A DNA stretch of 64,000 nucleotides, taken from assembly GCA_964387945.1 (NCBI GenBank), contig CAYLYX010000003.1:124001-188000 (forward strand). Reading direction: 5' to 3'. Numbering within the stretch: the stretch's first letter is position 1; each line of letters starts with the position of its first letter. This stretch comes from Parvicella sp964387945 (GTDB taxonomy: Bacteria; Bacteroidota; Bacteroidia; Flavobacteriales_D; Parvicellaceae). Positions 52,189 through 61,908 of the stretch are shown piece after piece. The position numbers were made by a program, and so were the translations under genes. The notes beneath the pieces were generated by a model, which made no database searches, was not told where the DNA came from, and saw nothing but the letters and a program-made list of their open reading frames with translations.

Positions 52189-53748
52189 CTATTTGATTTT
52201 AAACGTGTCAAAGAAGTTACTGTAGTTCTTCTTATCTAACTCCGGAGCGAGGTAGATGAGTTGATAGGCATAGCCCTCAAAACAAAACGCACGGTATACG
52301 TACTCAAATTTATCGATCTTGAAGGTGTATTGTACGCCTTCTTGGTCGTTATAGGAATAGCTATATTTCTTAACGTTGGTAGGACTCTTTTTCTTGATGA
52401 AATCCTCACCCATTTTTTGAGCCAATGTGGCGTATTTTTTCCCTTTGATCTTGGGAATTTCAATTGCACTAACGATCCCAGCTTCAGTTTGAGTGGCAGC
52501 CGTAACCGTGATGGTATTGTTTCCACTTTTATTTTTCTCTTCTTTAACTTTGGCTGCACTCGGCAGACTAACGGCAAAGTTTGGAGTTGGATGCTTGTAG
52601 CTAATCCAGCCATTTGCGGAAGCATTATTTACGGTGGTATTATTCGAATTGGTTTCTGTCTCAGTAGTTGTAGTTTCAGTTTCTTCAACAACGGGATCTT
52701 CTATTAATTGGTTATTGAGAACATAGAGCACATCAAATTCTCCGGGTTGCTTGGTTTTTCTTTCTTCCCAAGGTGTATTCTTAGCGATGGCAAAGTAATT
52801 CCCATCCTTGGTGAATGCACAAGACAAAGGGTAAAGGTTTAAATCTGAACCGTCTAGTAGGTCTGTTTTCTTGCCTGTTTTGATATTAAAAGTTTGAAGC
52901 ATTTTCGTATCCCAGTCGTAGATGATACTGTAGGTGTGGGTAGGATCTAAATTATCAATAGCTTTTCCTTTCCAGTCCTCAACGATGCTATAATCTTTTG
53001 GCGAAATAACCGTAGTATACTCCGTAGCATGATCACCATGCGCACCAGAAACTACAATTTTATCTGGTGTCACAAAAATATGATTCGCCTGATGCTTTAG
53101 GGTGGTCTTTCCCACACGCTCACCTGTTGCTCTATCGAAGACATACAAATAGCTAATCAGTGCATTGGTAGCAATCGTAGCATAAATCAGTTGATCGTCT
53201 GGTGAATAGGCGATAGCTAAAATCACGGTAGACGACTTGTCTGAAGTGTAGAGGGTTTTTATGATATTGTCGTTCTCGAAGTCATAAACGACTAACCTCG
53301 TTTTGTGATCATCTAGATTGTAAACTTGAACCGCGACTTCTTTCTTAGAATTGGCAAAACCTGTGGTACTCCACAGTTCATCAGGATTGGTTCTGAAATA
53401 CTCCTTCTTGGTTTCAGTATTTAGTACCTGATACACGTCAACGTTCCCGAGTTGCGGGTCTTCATAATTCTGCGATCTATTTGCAATCCATTTTCCATCT
53501 GGGCTTACATAAGATGTTCCATAAACTCCTTTAGGGTCCCATTCAAAGACAATTTTACCCGTTGAGATGTCTGTAATTTCCATTTCATCTTTTCCGTGAA
53601 TTACGTACTTGTTTCCTAGTGTACTCATAGGCACAGTTGGACTGCTATAATTAGCATAGATTTTTTTGGGTTGACCATCTAGTACAAAATGCTGAGATAG
53701 GGCAGTAGAAACGATCAGAAAGGATAGAAGTGTAGTAAATAATTTCAT
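52189..53748 (-). CDS. Secreted beta-propeller-like protein
   Basis: A 519-aa protein with a signal peptide (1-18, ending TALSQ). Residues 25-340 contain repeats resembling WD40/quinoprotein blades (SPDGKWIANRS, YSPDDQLIYATIA, TKDGNYFAIAK). A Thr/Glu-rich linker (about 355-380) leads to a C-terminal domain (385-519) with WISYKHPTPNFAVSLPSAAK and a YRAFCFEGYAYQL end. Ligand unknown. Convergent with the PspC gene, whose stop is 2 nt away. Confidence 0.68.
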   Translation of the reverse strand: MKLFTTLLSFLIVSTALSQHFVLDGQPKKIYANYSSPTVPMSTLGNKYVIHGKDEMEITDISTGKIVFEWDPKGVYGTSYVSPDGKWIANRSQNYEDPQLGNVDVYQVLNTETKKEYFRTNPDELWSTTGFANSKKEVAVQVYNLDDHKTRLVVYDFENDNIIKTLYTSDKSSTVILAIAYSPDDQLIYATIATNALISYLYVFDRATGERVGKTTLKHQANHIFVTPDKIVVSGAHGDHATEYTTVISPKDYSIVEDWKGKAIDNLDPTHTYSIIYDWDTKMLQTFNIKTGKKTDLLDGSDLNLYPLSCAFTKDGNYFAIAKNTPWEERKTKQPGEFDVLYVLNNQLIEDPVVEETETTTTETETNSNNTTVNNASANGWISYKHPTPNFAVSLPSAAKVKEEKNKSGNNTITVTAATQTEAGIVSAIEIPKIKGKKYATLAQKMGEDFIKKKSPTNVKKYSYSYNDQEGVQYTFKIDKFEYVYRAFCFEGYAYQLIYLAPELDKKNYSNFFDTFKIK

Positions 53749-53791
53749 GATGTTTAGTTTAGCGGTTCAAAAGTAAGGAATTATCGTGCCA

Positions 53792-53822
53792 AACAAAAAA
53801 GGAGTCCATTTGGACTCCTTTA
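53792..53822 (-). terminator. Terminator of the sdh operon
   Basis: AAAGGAGTCCA (53798-53808) and TGGACTCCTTT (53811-53821) form an 11-bp perfect stem with a 2-nt loop, followed on the minus strand by TTT. It lies 24 nt beyond the sdhB stop. Confidence 0.88.
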
Positions 53823-53845
53823 ACAATATAAATCAGTTTAAGAAA

Positions 53846-54613
53846 TTACTCTTCTGAAGTAACCACAGCCTTAATGTATTCTCGGTTCATACGAGCAATG
53901 TTTTCCAGTGAAATTCCTTTAGGACATTCAACTTCACATGCACCCGTATTGGTACAATTACCAAATCCTTCGATATCCATTTGGTGAACCATATTCAGTA
54001 CACGTTCTTTGGCTTCAACTTGACCTTGCGGTAACAATGCCATTTGCGATACTTTGGCAGAAACGAAGAGCATAGCACTTGCATTTTTACACGTTGCCAC
54101 ACAGGCTCCACAACCAATACAAGTAGCCGCATCAAACGCTTTGTCCGCATCTGCTTTCGGTACAGGAATAGCATTCGCATCTTGCGTATTTCCTGAAGTG
54201 TTAACAGATACAAATCCTCCTTTTTGCATGATACGATCAAAAGGTGTTCTGTCTACCACCAAGTCTTTGAGGACTGGAAACGGACTTGCTCTAAACGGCT
54301 CAATCGTAATGGTTTCACCATCCTTAAACATTCTCATGTGCAACTGACAAGTTGTAACTCCTCGATCTGGACCGTGCGCCTCACCATTGATGAAAAGAGA
54401 ACACATTCCACAAATTCCTTCACGACAGTCGTGGTCAAATGCGATAGGTTCTTCACCTTTCTCAACAAGCGACTCGTTGAGCAAATCCAGCATCTCTAGA
54501 AAGGATGAGTCTGTAGATACATTTGGAAGCGGGTACTCTACAAATTTACCAGCCGACTTACTATCCTTCTGACGCCAGATTTTTAATTTGATATTTATAA
54601 ACTTTTCAGCCAT
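53846..54613 (-). CDS. sdhB: Succinate dehydrogenase/fumarate reductase iron-sulfur subunit
   Basis: A 255-aa subunit of complex II that passes electrons from the flavoprotein to quinone. The 2Fe-2S cluster is bound by DHDCREGICGMCSLFING, and a 4Fe-4S/3Fe-4S set by CIGCGACVATCK and CTNTGACEVECPKGI. Length is normal for the Bacteroidota type. A four-helix-bundle gene separates it from sdhA. Confidence 0.94.
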   Translation of the reverse strand: MAEKFINIKLKIWRQKDSKSAGKFVEYPLPNVSTDSSFLEMLDLLNESLVEKGEEPIAFDHDCREGICGMCSLFINGEAHGPDRGVTTCQLHMRMFKDGETITIEPFRASPFPVLKDLVVDRTPFDRIMQKGGFVSVNTSGNTQDANAIPVPKADADKAFDAATCIGCGACVATCKNASAMLFVSAKVSQMALLPQGQVEAKERVLNMVHQMDIEGFGNCTNTGACEVECPKGISLENIARMNREYIKAVVTSEE

Positions 54614-55063
54614 AATATTTAGTTTTTAGCTCTCAGTTATTAGCACGTAGTAGAGCAAATTCTAATTTAGTTTTTTCATAAGTGAACTCGTCATTTTGCT
54701 AATTTCAACAATTTTAGAATCCAACTCATTTAACGTTTGTTCATTAATATACTCCAATCTGTTTGCAATGATCAGTTGAGTTTGTAATTCGTACAATGAT
54801 CCCTTTGCAATCGAAAGGAAGTGCCCAAAGCTTTTATCTGTATTTCTACCCCAACCCTCTGCAATATTTGAAGGAACAGAAACCGCACTTCGTTTAATCT
54901 GTTGTGTGAGTGAAAACCTTTCGTCATCAGGAAAAAGACCTGTTGTTTTATAGACGTCAGAAGTGAGAGTGACTGCTTTTTGCCAAACTAATAAATCCTG
55001 ATATGATTTTCCTTCACTCATTTATTAATAACTAGGTGCTAAGCGCTTCCAGCTAGGAGCTGA
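54614..55063 (-). mobile_element. S23/IVP-type insertion between sdhA and sdhB
   Basis: A 450-base stretch with one four-helix-bundle gene flanked by degenerate AGCT-rich words. On the minus strand CAGCTCCTAGCTGG and TAGCACCTAGTTATTA precede the gene, while GTGCTAATAACTGAGAGCTA and AAAACTAA follow it. The word AGTTATTA and GCTAATAACT are shared in inverted form. Genes of this protein type are often seen with such short repeats as a compact insertion unit. Confidence 0.5.
54662..55021 (-). CDS. Four-helix-bundle protein (S23/IVP family)
   Basis: A 119-aa all-helical protein. YQDLLVWQKAVTL, LTQQIKRSAVSVPSNIAEGWGR and the ELQTQLIIANRL helix are the hallmarks of the 23S rRNA intervening-sequence-encoded family, also related to Avd of diversity-generating retroelements. 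No reverse transcriptase is nearby, so a retroelement is unlikely. Function is unknown, possibly binding nucleic acid. It splits the sdh operon. Confidence 0.88.
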   Translation of the reverse strand: MSEGKSYQDLLVWQKAVTLTSDVYKTTGLFPDDERFSLTQQIKRSAVSVPSNIAEGWGRNTDKSFGHFLSIAKGSLYELQTQLIIANRLEYINEQTLNELDSKIVEISKMTSSLMKKLN

Positions 55064-57079
55064 TTACTTATAAGACCTCTGTTTCAACTCAATATCCTTA
55101 AATTCTAAGTTTTCTTTATGCAGGTTCGAATCTTTTGGGTCTCCTGTCCACTCCCAGGCAGCAACATAAGCGAAGTTAACATCGTCTCGTTTTGCTTCTC
55201 CTTTTTGCGGACCATCCAGTTCCACAGACTCTTCTCTAAAGTGTCCTCCACAAGACTCAGTTCTATGCAGTGCATCTTTCGCAAATAATTCTCCTAACTC
55301 AAGGAAATCAGCAACTCTTCCTGCCTTTTCAAGTTCAGGATTAAGACTTTTCGCCTCACCCGGAATTCTAACGTCACTCCAGAACTCCTCACGAATCTGA
55401 CGAATTTCCTCCATGGCTTCTTTCAAGCCCTGTTCGTTTCTTGCCATACCTACTTTATCCCACATCACTTTTCCAAGTTTTTTATGGAAGTAGTCAACAG
55501 ATTTTGTCCCTTTGATGTTCATCAAACGATCAATCTGACCTTGAACAGCTTTTTCTGCTTCAACAAACTCTGGTAGATCGGTTGAAATTTTTCCTGTTCT
55601 AATCTCGTTTGCTAAGAAGTCACCAATGGTGTATGGTAGTACGAAATACCCATCCGCTAAACCTTGCATCAGTGCTGAAGCACCCAATCTGTTTGCTCCA
55701 TGATCAGAGAAGTTAGCTTCTCCTGCTGCATAACAACCCGGTATGGTAGTCATGAGGTTATAATCCACCCAAATACCTCCCATAGTATAATGTACGGCTG
55801 GGTAGATTTTCATTGGTGTTTTGTATGGATTCTCATCTGTAATTTTATAGTACATCTGAAAAAGGTTACCATATTTCGCCTCAACCACTTGCTCACCCAA
55901 TTCGATGATCTTAGTTTCTGAAGGGTTTTCAATTCCTTCTATCAAAGCTTTCTCTTTTCCGTATCGGTGGATAGCACTCTTAAAGTCAAGGTAAACAGCT
56001 TCTCCTGTTTGGTTGACACCAAAACCGGCATCACACCTTTCTTTTGCAGCTCTTGAGGCTACATCTCGAGGCACTAAGTTACCAAATGCTGGATATCTTC
56101 GTTCCAAATAGTAATCTCTTTCTTCTTCTGAAAGATCGGTTGGCTTTTTCTTTCCTTCTCGGATAGCCATTACGTCTTCCATCTTCTTTGGAACCCAAAT
56201 TCTTCCATCGTTTCTCAACGACTCAGACATCAGTGTTAATTTCGACTGATGGTCTCCTGATCTAGGGATGCAGGTTGGGTGAATTTGCGTATAACATGGG
56301 TTCGCAAAATAAGCTCCTTTCTTATGAATTTTCCATGCTGCAGTGGCGTTAGATCCCATAGCATTGGTAGAAAGGAAGAACACATTTCCATAACCTCCAG
56401 ATGCAATCACTACTGCATGAGCAGAATGTCTCGTGATCTCACCCGTGATCATGTTTCTTGCAATGATTCCTCTCGCTTTTCCTTCAATCACTACCAGATC
56501 AAGCATTTCATGTCTTCCGAACATTTGTACTTTACCTTTACCTATCTGGCGGCTCAAAGCAGAATACGCACCTAATAATAACTGTTGTCCCGTTTGACCT
56601 TTTGCATAAAATGTTCTGGAAACCAATACACCTCCAAACGAACGGTTGTCTAACAAACCTCCGTACTCTCTGGCAAAAGGAACACCTTGTGCAACGCACT
56701 GGTCAATAATGTTTGCAGAAACTTCTGCCAAGCGATAAACATTAGCCTCACGTGCTCTATAATCACCACCCTTTACGGTATCATAGAAAAGTCGGTATGT
56801 ACTATCACCATCGTTTTGATAATTTTTTGCAGCGTTGATACCTCCTTGAGCAGCAATCGAATGGGCTCTTCGTGGAGAATCTTGATAGCAAAATGCTTTT
56901 ACGTTGTATCCCATCTCTGCAAGTGAAGCTGCAGCAGCTCCCCCAGCCAAACCTGTTCCAACTACAATTACATCAATAAGACGTTTGTTTGCAGGGTTAA
57001 CTAGGTTGATGGTGTCCTTATGTTTGGTCCATTTATCTTTTAATGGTCCTTCTGGTATTTTAGAATCTAATGTAGCCAT
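55064..57079 (-). CDS. sdhA: Succinate dehydrogenase/fumarate reductase flavoprotein subunit
   Basis: A 671-aa flavoprotein that oxidises succinate (or reduces fumarate) in complex II. The FAD loop is VVGTGLAGGAAA; covalent FAD attaches to H73 in RRAHSIAAQGG; substrate motifs HPTCIPRSG and AAGEANFSDHGANRLG are present. The 671-aa length fits the Bacteroidota/epsilonproteobacterial B-type enzyme. It begins 10 nt after sdhC. Confidence 0.95.
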   Translation of the reverse strand: MATLDSKIPEGPLKDKWTKHKDTINLVNPANKRLIDVIVVGTGLAGGAAAASLAEMGYNVKAFCYQDSPRRAHSIAAQGGINAAKNYQNDGDSTYRLFYDTVKGGDYRAREANVYRLAEVSANIIDQCVAQGVPFAREYGGLLDNRSFGGVLVSRTFYAKGQTGQQLLLGAYSALSRQIGKGKVQMFGRHEMLDLVVIEGKARGIIARNMITGEITRHSAHAVVIASGGYGNVFFLSTNAMGSNATAAWKIHKKGAYFANPCYTQIHPTCIPRSGDHQSKLTLMSESLRNDGRIWVPKKMEDVMAIREGKKKPTDLSEEERDYYLERRYPAFGNLVPRDVASRAAKERCDAGFGVNQTGEAVYLDFKSAIHRYGKEKALIEGIENPSETKIIELGEQVVEAKYGNLFQMYYKITDENPYKTPMKIYPAVHYTMGGIWVDYNLMTTIPGCYAAGEANFSDHGANRLGASALMQGLADGYFVLPYTIGDFLANEIRTGKISTDLPEFVEAEKAVQGQIDRLMNIKGTKSVDYFHKKLGKVMWDKVGMARNEQGLKEAMEEIRQIREEFWSDVRIPGEAKSLNPELEKAGRVADFLELGELFAKDALHRTESCGGHFREESVELDGPQKGEAKRDDVNFAYVAAWEWTGDPKDSNLHKENLEFKDIELKQRSYK

Positions 57080-57089
57080 ATCTGTGCTA

Positions 57090-57785
57090 TTAATTCAATT
57101 GATCAATGTAATGAAACAATGCGATAAAAATGAATCCTAATGGAATCAAAATAGCGTATACATTACCTAATTTCTTAATAATTGGAGTGTATTTCGAATG
57201 ACGGAATCCTACTGACTGGAATGCTGATTGGAATCCATGCATTAGGTGAAGAGCAAGCAATACAAATGCAATAACGTAGATAATCACCCTCCACACATCA
57301 ACAAACTTCGCTTGTAGTTCATGATAGTAGCGCGTAGGGTTTCTCAGGTCACTTCCAAAAGCTTCATTTCCTCCTTCTACGTATTTTTCCATCATTTCAT
57401 GAGCCCAGAAATCATACATGTGAAGTCCGAGGAAAGCGAGAATCGTGAGACCCGTAATGATCATGTTTCTTGACATCCAGGTAGCATTAGCTGCTCCATT
57501 GTATTGCGCGTATTTTGTAGGTCTTGCTTTTTTGTTTTCTAACTCTAGTACAATTCCCATCGCCAGGTGAAAAATAACCCCAAAGATCAACAACGGCTGA
57601 AACAGAAACTGAACAACTGGATTATATCCCATGAAGTCAGAAACACTGTTAAAAGTGCCCGGGCTGATTACAGAAAGAAAATTGATACAAAAGTGTTGGA
57701 GTAAGAAAACTAAAAGAAAAAAACCAGATAAAGCCATCAGGATTTTCCTCCCTACCGATGACTTGGTGATTCCATTACTACTCAT
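57090..57785 (-). CDS. sdhC: Succinate dehydrogenase/fumarate reductase cytochrome b subunit
   Basis: A 231-aa membrane anchor with five predicted helices (about 16-38, 60-80, 105-125, 158-180, 205-225). Histidines in QHFCINF, GVIFHLAMG, LGLHMYDF and LALHLMHGF can bind two b hemes, as in the single-subunit B-type cytochrome. First gene of the sdhC-sdhA-(IVP)-sdhB operon. Confidence 0.92.
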   Translation of the reverse strand: MSSNGITKSSVGRKILMALSGFFLLVFLLQHFCINFLSVISPGTFNSVSDFMGYNPVVQFLFQPLLIFGVIFHLAMGIVLELENKKARPTKYAQYNGAANATWMSRNMIITGLTILAFLGLHMYDFWAHEMMEKYVEGGNEAFGSDLRNPTRYYHELQAKFVDVWRVIIYVIAFVLLALHLMHGFQSAFQSVGFRHSKYTPIIKKLGNVYAILIPLGFIFIALFHYIDQLN

Positions 57786-57810
57786 GAATTTTGATTTAAT
57801 TATTTGTTCG

Positions 57811-57818
57811 CAAATATA
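57811..57818 (-). promoter_or_regulatory. -7 element of the sdh operon
   Basis: On the minus strand TATATTTG matches TAnnTTTG 25 nt before the sdhC start. A clear -33 TTTG was not found. Confidence 0.45.
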
Positions 57819-57905
57819 AGGGTTGAGATTTATTTGATCTTCCCACGTAATAACAATTTAGCCGAATAAATTGTTTTAAAACCTATTTAGAATCATTCTA
57901 TCTAA

Positions 57906-58673
57906 TCAAATAGACTTTAGGTATTCCTTTACATTTTTGAGGTAAGTTCGGCTCACTGGAACCGTGTCGCCACTTTTCAAAATCAAAGTATGACCATCTT
58001 CTGCAGTGTACTCGGCAATTTCTACACCATTGACCATGTGAGAGTTATGAACTCGTATAAATCCTTGCGGAAGAATTTCCTGATAGACCTTTAGCGTCCT
58101 GGAGTCTAAGAAGGGTTCATCATTTTTGAAGTGAAGAATGGTATAATTACCCTTGCTTTCCAAATGAGCGATAGCGGTCGTTTCAACAATCTTTATCCCG
58201 CTTCGTTGCGGAATAGTGATGCGCTTGATTTCTTTCGCTTTGATACTGTTGAAAGCTGAGGATATTTGCGGCTTTACATTTTGCTTTACCGTTGCCCCAG
58301 AAATTCGCTTGTGCAGCCTTCCAGCTGTTTTTTGCAACTCTTCAATTTCAACAGGTTTGAGGATGTAATCGATGGCGTTAGCTTTAAAAGCTTGAACCGC
58401 ATAGTCTTTAAATGCCGTAACAAACACCACTTCAAAATTGATCTCATCCAATGAATCAAGTAAATCAAATCCCTCTGCACCAGAGGGCATTCGAATATCC
58501 AGAAAAAGGGCATCTGGTTTCTCTGAGTCAATAAGCATACGCGCTTCTTTGATGTTGCCCGCCATGGCTACAACTTCTATGTTCTCACAAAACTCTTCAA
58601 TCAGCAGTTTCAAGTTCTCCCGAGCGAGCTGTTCATCATCAATTATAAGTGCGCGAATCATGTGCTGTTGCAT
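57906..58673 (-). CDS. LytTR-family response regulator
   Basis: A 255-aa regulator. The receiver has D59 in LFLDIRMPSG and K in YILKPV. The LytTR DNA-binding domain (about 150-255) has LESKGNYTILHF, RVHNSHMVN and VPVSRTYLKNVKEYL. The start at MIRALII (58661) is equally possible. Its histidine kinase is not adjacent; in Bacteroidota LytTR regulators often pair with LytS-type kinases elsewhere. The 256-nt gap upstream (58674-58930) holds only the terminator of the following gene. Confidence 0.92.
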   Translation of the reverse strand: MQQHMIRALIIDDEQLARENLKLLIEEFCENIEVVAMAGNIKEARMLIDSEKPDALFLDIRMPSGAEGFDLLDSLDEINFEVVFVTAFKDYAVQAFKANAIDYILKPVEIEELQKTAGRLHKRISGATVKQNVKPQISSAFNSIKAKEIKRITIPQRSGIKIVETTAIAHLESKGNYTILHFKNDEPFLDSRTLKVYQEILPQGFIRVHNSHMVNGVEIAEYTAEDGHTLILKSGDTVPVSRTYLKNVKEYLKSI

Positions 58674-58872
58674 AGGCTGGTAAAATTAAGTCTTTTTTCT
58701 GGGACGTCATATGACCGTTGGCGGACTACCTCCAACCGTTCCTTCATTAACCGTTTTCTTATGAAATTATTGGGGGTAAATTTACGTTATACAAAAAGAT
58801 GCAGGGGTAAGCGCAATGCACGTCTGCACTTTTCTTTTCAAGGTTTTATGGTTTCCTGAAAAAGTAAGGTTA

Positions 58873-58907
58873 ACAAAAAGAGGCTCCGTTCTGGGAGCCT
58901 CTTTTTG
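58873..58907 (-). terminator. Terminator of the T9SS-secreted 956-aa gene
   Basis: AAAAAGAGGCTCC (58875-58887) and GGAGCCTCTTTTT (58893-58905) form a 13-bp perfect stem with a 5-nt loop. It lies 23 nt beyond the stop of the gene at 58931 and can work on both strands. Confidence 0.88.
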
Positions 58908-58930
58908 TATTTCATTGCGAATGTGATGGA

Positions 58931-61801
58931 TTACTTAACCACAACTCGTTCTATTTTTGAGAAACTGTCGTCATATACTTTTATCAAGTAGTAGCCGTTC
59001 GCCTCACCCGATAAATTCAGAAACTCAGTTGTGTTGTTGAACGTATTATTGTAAACCATCTGGCCAATGGAGTTGTGCACTTCGATGTGAGCACCTTCAT
59101 TAACGCCTTCCAACGTAATTTTGAATTGGTTTCGCTCAACTTCCGCTACTGTCATGTTTACATCGTTTTCTTCAACGCCCGTAAATGAAATGATCTCCAC
59201 TTTGTAATCTTCAGTTTCGCCATAAGCAACATCTACACAGGGATCTGTTATGGAGGCGCTAGACAAATCTGTAACAGATCTAGCCCTTAACAAATGTTCC
59301 CCAAGTTGAGCAGTTGAAGGTATTGCTAGCGTAAGAGTTGTAGCTGTAGTGCTAAACGCTTCGTCTGTAATTAGCCTTTCTGACGCTTCAAAAGCGAAGT
59401 TGTCGTTAAAATCAATCCATACACTTGCAACAGTACTACCAAACGCTATTCCGCTTTGAACGATTAGATCATAAGTTGCACTCTGCTCAAGGTTCGTTGT
59501 CATACTAGTGAAGTCGCCATAGCCACTTGGAGAACAAGATGAACTCGCATTATTAATAGATCCTAACTGGAACGATTCAAACCCTGTTCCGAAACTACAA
59601 TCTGCTTGTGGTTGACAAATCTCATGCTCAAAGGTTCTTTCAAGCGTATCGTTAGAGGTGTCGCTATCTCCAGAAAGATCCGTGTAAACCACAAAATCAT
59701 ATGTTCCTAAAGTTGACATATCTGTGGTAGTTGCAAAGGAGTAGGTGTCCGTTGCACCTGATGCAATTGAGCCAGTGTAGGTTTCACTAACCACTGTTCC
59801 TCCGTTTACTTGATAAGCAACCGGAATTGAGGTTTGCGTAGTAGTACCGTAGTTTTCAATGGTCACAGTAACAGTCTCGGTACCCGTGTAAGTTCCACTC
59901 CCGTCAGGAGAGGTAATGACGCTTATTCCCACATCATCAGCAAACAAGTGCTTTACATTTTTCATGGTGGTGTCATTTGGATTATAGGTATCTGCGGACA
60001 ATCCAGAATAAGCTTTGATTTCATAGTTGCCAGGCGTTCCAAGATTGGCAGTTCCAGTAAAAGTGTACTGAGCAGATGTTCCTGATAGGATCGTTCCAGT
60101 GTATGTTTCAGTTACTGGCGTTCCACCATCCACTTGAAATGAAACAGGGAAGTTAGATTGATCGTTCAATCCAAAGTTGTAAATGGTTACGGTTACCGCT
60201 TCTGTGGTTGACAATGCACCATCGTTCGGGTCATCGATAGAAACCACTCCGATATCATCGTCTTCATCACTTGCTAACTTGAACGAAGCAATTCTAGATT
60301 TTCTGTTGTTTCCTGTCGCGATGTACTCTCCGGTATACCAAAAAGTCGCATCATCTACCGGGTCTATGGTCATATGCGCATAATCTCCCCATCTATTAGG
60401 ACCAGTTTGAATTCCATCACCTACAACAATGTCTTGCTCGGCAATGGTCATTTGTCCTAGTGGATCGGCCGCATATCTTCCGGTATATCTGATAGAAGGA
60501 TAAACCGTTGGTCCAGATACAGAATAAGCTAAACCAATGTTTCCTTGATAATCCATACAGATACTTCCCAGCCATCTACTTTCCGCGTCTGGAGCAAAAG
60601 TTCCTTCTTGGTGGATAGTCCAAGGATTAGTCCCTACTTTTCTCAATTCATACCATCTAATTCCTGCGTGATCCGTTCCGTCTACGTCTACTGTGTGGTT
60701 CAGAACAATAGAAGCGTATCCGGAGAACTCTCTATACTGAGTCATATACATAAATGCGGTTGGGATACCGTCAAGTCTATCCGAAGTACCAGGTTGTTCG
60801 ATATCATCCCATGCAGTGGTAAATTCACTATCAAAAGGTGAAACTGCCAATTGCTCAGGCGTAGAGATGGTACTATTAGCAGTATTTACCCAATCTAAAT
60901 CTACTTCCCAAATCTTGATGTGATCATTTGGTACTCCCCATCCGTCATCCTGAAAATAAAACACATATCCCGGTGTTGATGTATTAGGCAGTGCAGCTGT
61001 GGCATGAGAGGGAATGATTGAGAAAAATCCGTTGGTAGTTAAAGAAGGTACGTTAAAACCTTGAATGGTAGCTGTTGGATCACCCGCTAGCATTTTGTCT
61101 CTATCCATCGCATAAAGCTGCGGAGCTGATTTGTTGGCAGAAACAAAGTACGCGTTACTCCAGATGGAGTATTTTGGGTAATCTGGAAAGCTGTTTAAAG
61201 AAAACTCGTAAGAATAATACGCCCCCGTTGGATCAGGTGTTTGAGAAATGGCAATCTGCAACGAATTGTTGGATTGTTTGAATTGACTCAGAAACCATCT
61301 GTCAGCATCAGAATCGTACATGACAATTGGGTCTCCGTCATTTCCTCCTCCCAACAAAGTCCCGAGATTCATTGCAGGTTGAACAACCGTACCTGTTTTG
61401 TCATAAATCGTAAATTTAGAGTTAACCATGTGCACATAATGGTTAGGCCCTGCAGCTCCACTAGGGTCTGGAGGGAATGCGGTGAAGTCTGTTCCATCCC
61501 AATTCTGCAGAGGGGTTCTCGCCCAGTGAGAAGCTCCTTGTTTTTGTAAAACTGGATCCACACCACCTGGTAGATTGGGTGGATTGACGTGCATATATCT
61601 TCTTAATTTGTTTGGAACGGTATACACCATTTCGCTCTCATCAAACTCCGAAGTTGTGGGAACAAGGTCACTAAGCTTTGGTGTGATTTTAAATGTGTGA
61701 CATTGAACTACTTCCACAGGTCCGAATTTTTCTTCGTTCTGTTGAGCAGAAATACTGAGCACAGCCAAGGCAGTGAAGGCTGAAAGTAAAATTCTCTTCA
61801 T
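58931..61801 (-). CDS. Large T9SS-secreted protein with CARDB-like and GEVED domains
   Basis: A 956-aa protein. Signal peptide (1-19), then a long region (60-510) with FPPDPSGAAGPNHYVHMVN and GRYAADPLGQM units, perhaps a large beta-propeller or hydrolase-like fold. Two CARDB-like adhesive domains follow (about 515-615 and 625-720), the second with VTIENYG. A GEVED domain (about 730-860, GETEDYKVEI) and a T9SS type A sorting domain (about 870-956) end the protein. It is likely a surface adhesin or enzyme; the function of the N-terminal part is unknown. Confidence 0.83.
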   Translation of the reverse strand: MKRILLSAFTALAVLSISAQQNEEKFGPVEVVQCHTFKITPKLSDLVPTTSEFDESEMVYTVPNKLRRYMHVNPPNLPGGVDPVLQKQGASHWARTPLQNWDGTDFTAFPPDPSGAAGPNHYVHMVNSKFTIYDKTGTVVQPAMNLGTLLGGGNDGDPIVMYDSDADRWFLSQFKQSNNSLQIAISQTPDPTGAYYSYEFSLNSFPDYPKYSIWSNAYFVSANKSAPQLYAMDRDKMLAGDPTATIQGFNVPSLTTNGFFSIIPSHATAALPNTSTPGYVFYFQDDGWGVPNDHIKIWEVDLDWVNTANSTISTPEQLAVSPFDSEFTTAWDDIEQPGTSDRLDGIPTAFMYMTQYREFSGYASIVLNHTVDVDGTDHAGIRWYELRKVGTNPWTIHQEGTFAPDAESRWLGSICMDYQGNIGLAYSVSGPTVYPSIRYTGRYAADPLGQMTIAEQDIVVGDGIQTGPNRWGDYAHMTIDPVDDATFWYTGEYIATGNNRKSRIASFKLASDEDDDIGVVSIDDPNDGALSTTEAVTVTIYNFGLNDQSNFPVSFQVDGGTPVTETYTGTILSGTSAQYTFTGTANLGTPGNYEIKAYSGLSADTYNPNDTTMKNVKHLFADDVGISVITSPDGSGTYTGTETVTVTIENYGTTTQTSIPVAYQVNGGTVVSETYTGSIASGATDTYSFATTTDMSTLGTYDFVVYTDLSGDSDTSNDTLERTFEHEICQPQADCSFGTGFESFQLGSINNASSSCSPSGYGDFTSMTTNLEQSATYDLIVQSGIAFGSTVASVWIDFNDNFAFEASERLITDEAFSTTATTLTLAIPSTAQLGEHLLRARSVTDLSSASITDPCVDVAYGETEDYKVEIISFTGVEENDVNMTVAEVERNQFKITLEGVNEGAHIEVHNSIGQMVYNNTFNNTTEFLNLSGEANGYYLIKVYDDSFSKIERVVVK

Positions 61802-61908
61802 GATTTCAGGTTAAATAGGTTTAGGTTAACACTACTAATAAGCATTAAAGATAGCAATAGTTGCCTAAGCGAGAAATCTTGAAAACGTATAAAAGTTTAA
61901 ATTCCAAG

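Noticed and set aside
54662..55021. Accessory protein (Avd) of a diversity-generating retroelement
   Set aside because: The family is related, but there is no reverse transcriptase, template repeat or variable repeat in the window; the gene is a lone S23/IVP-type protein.
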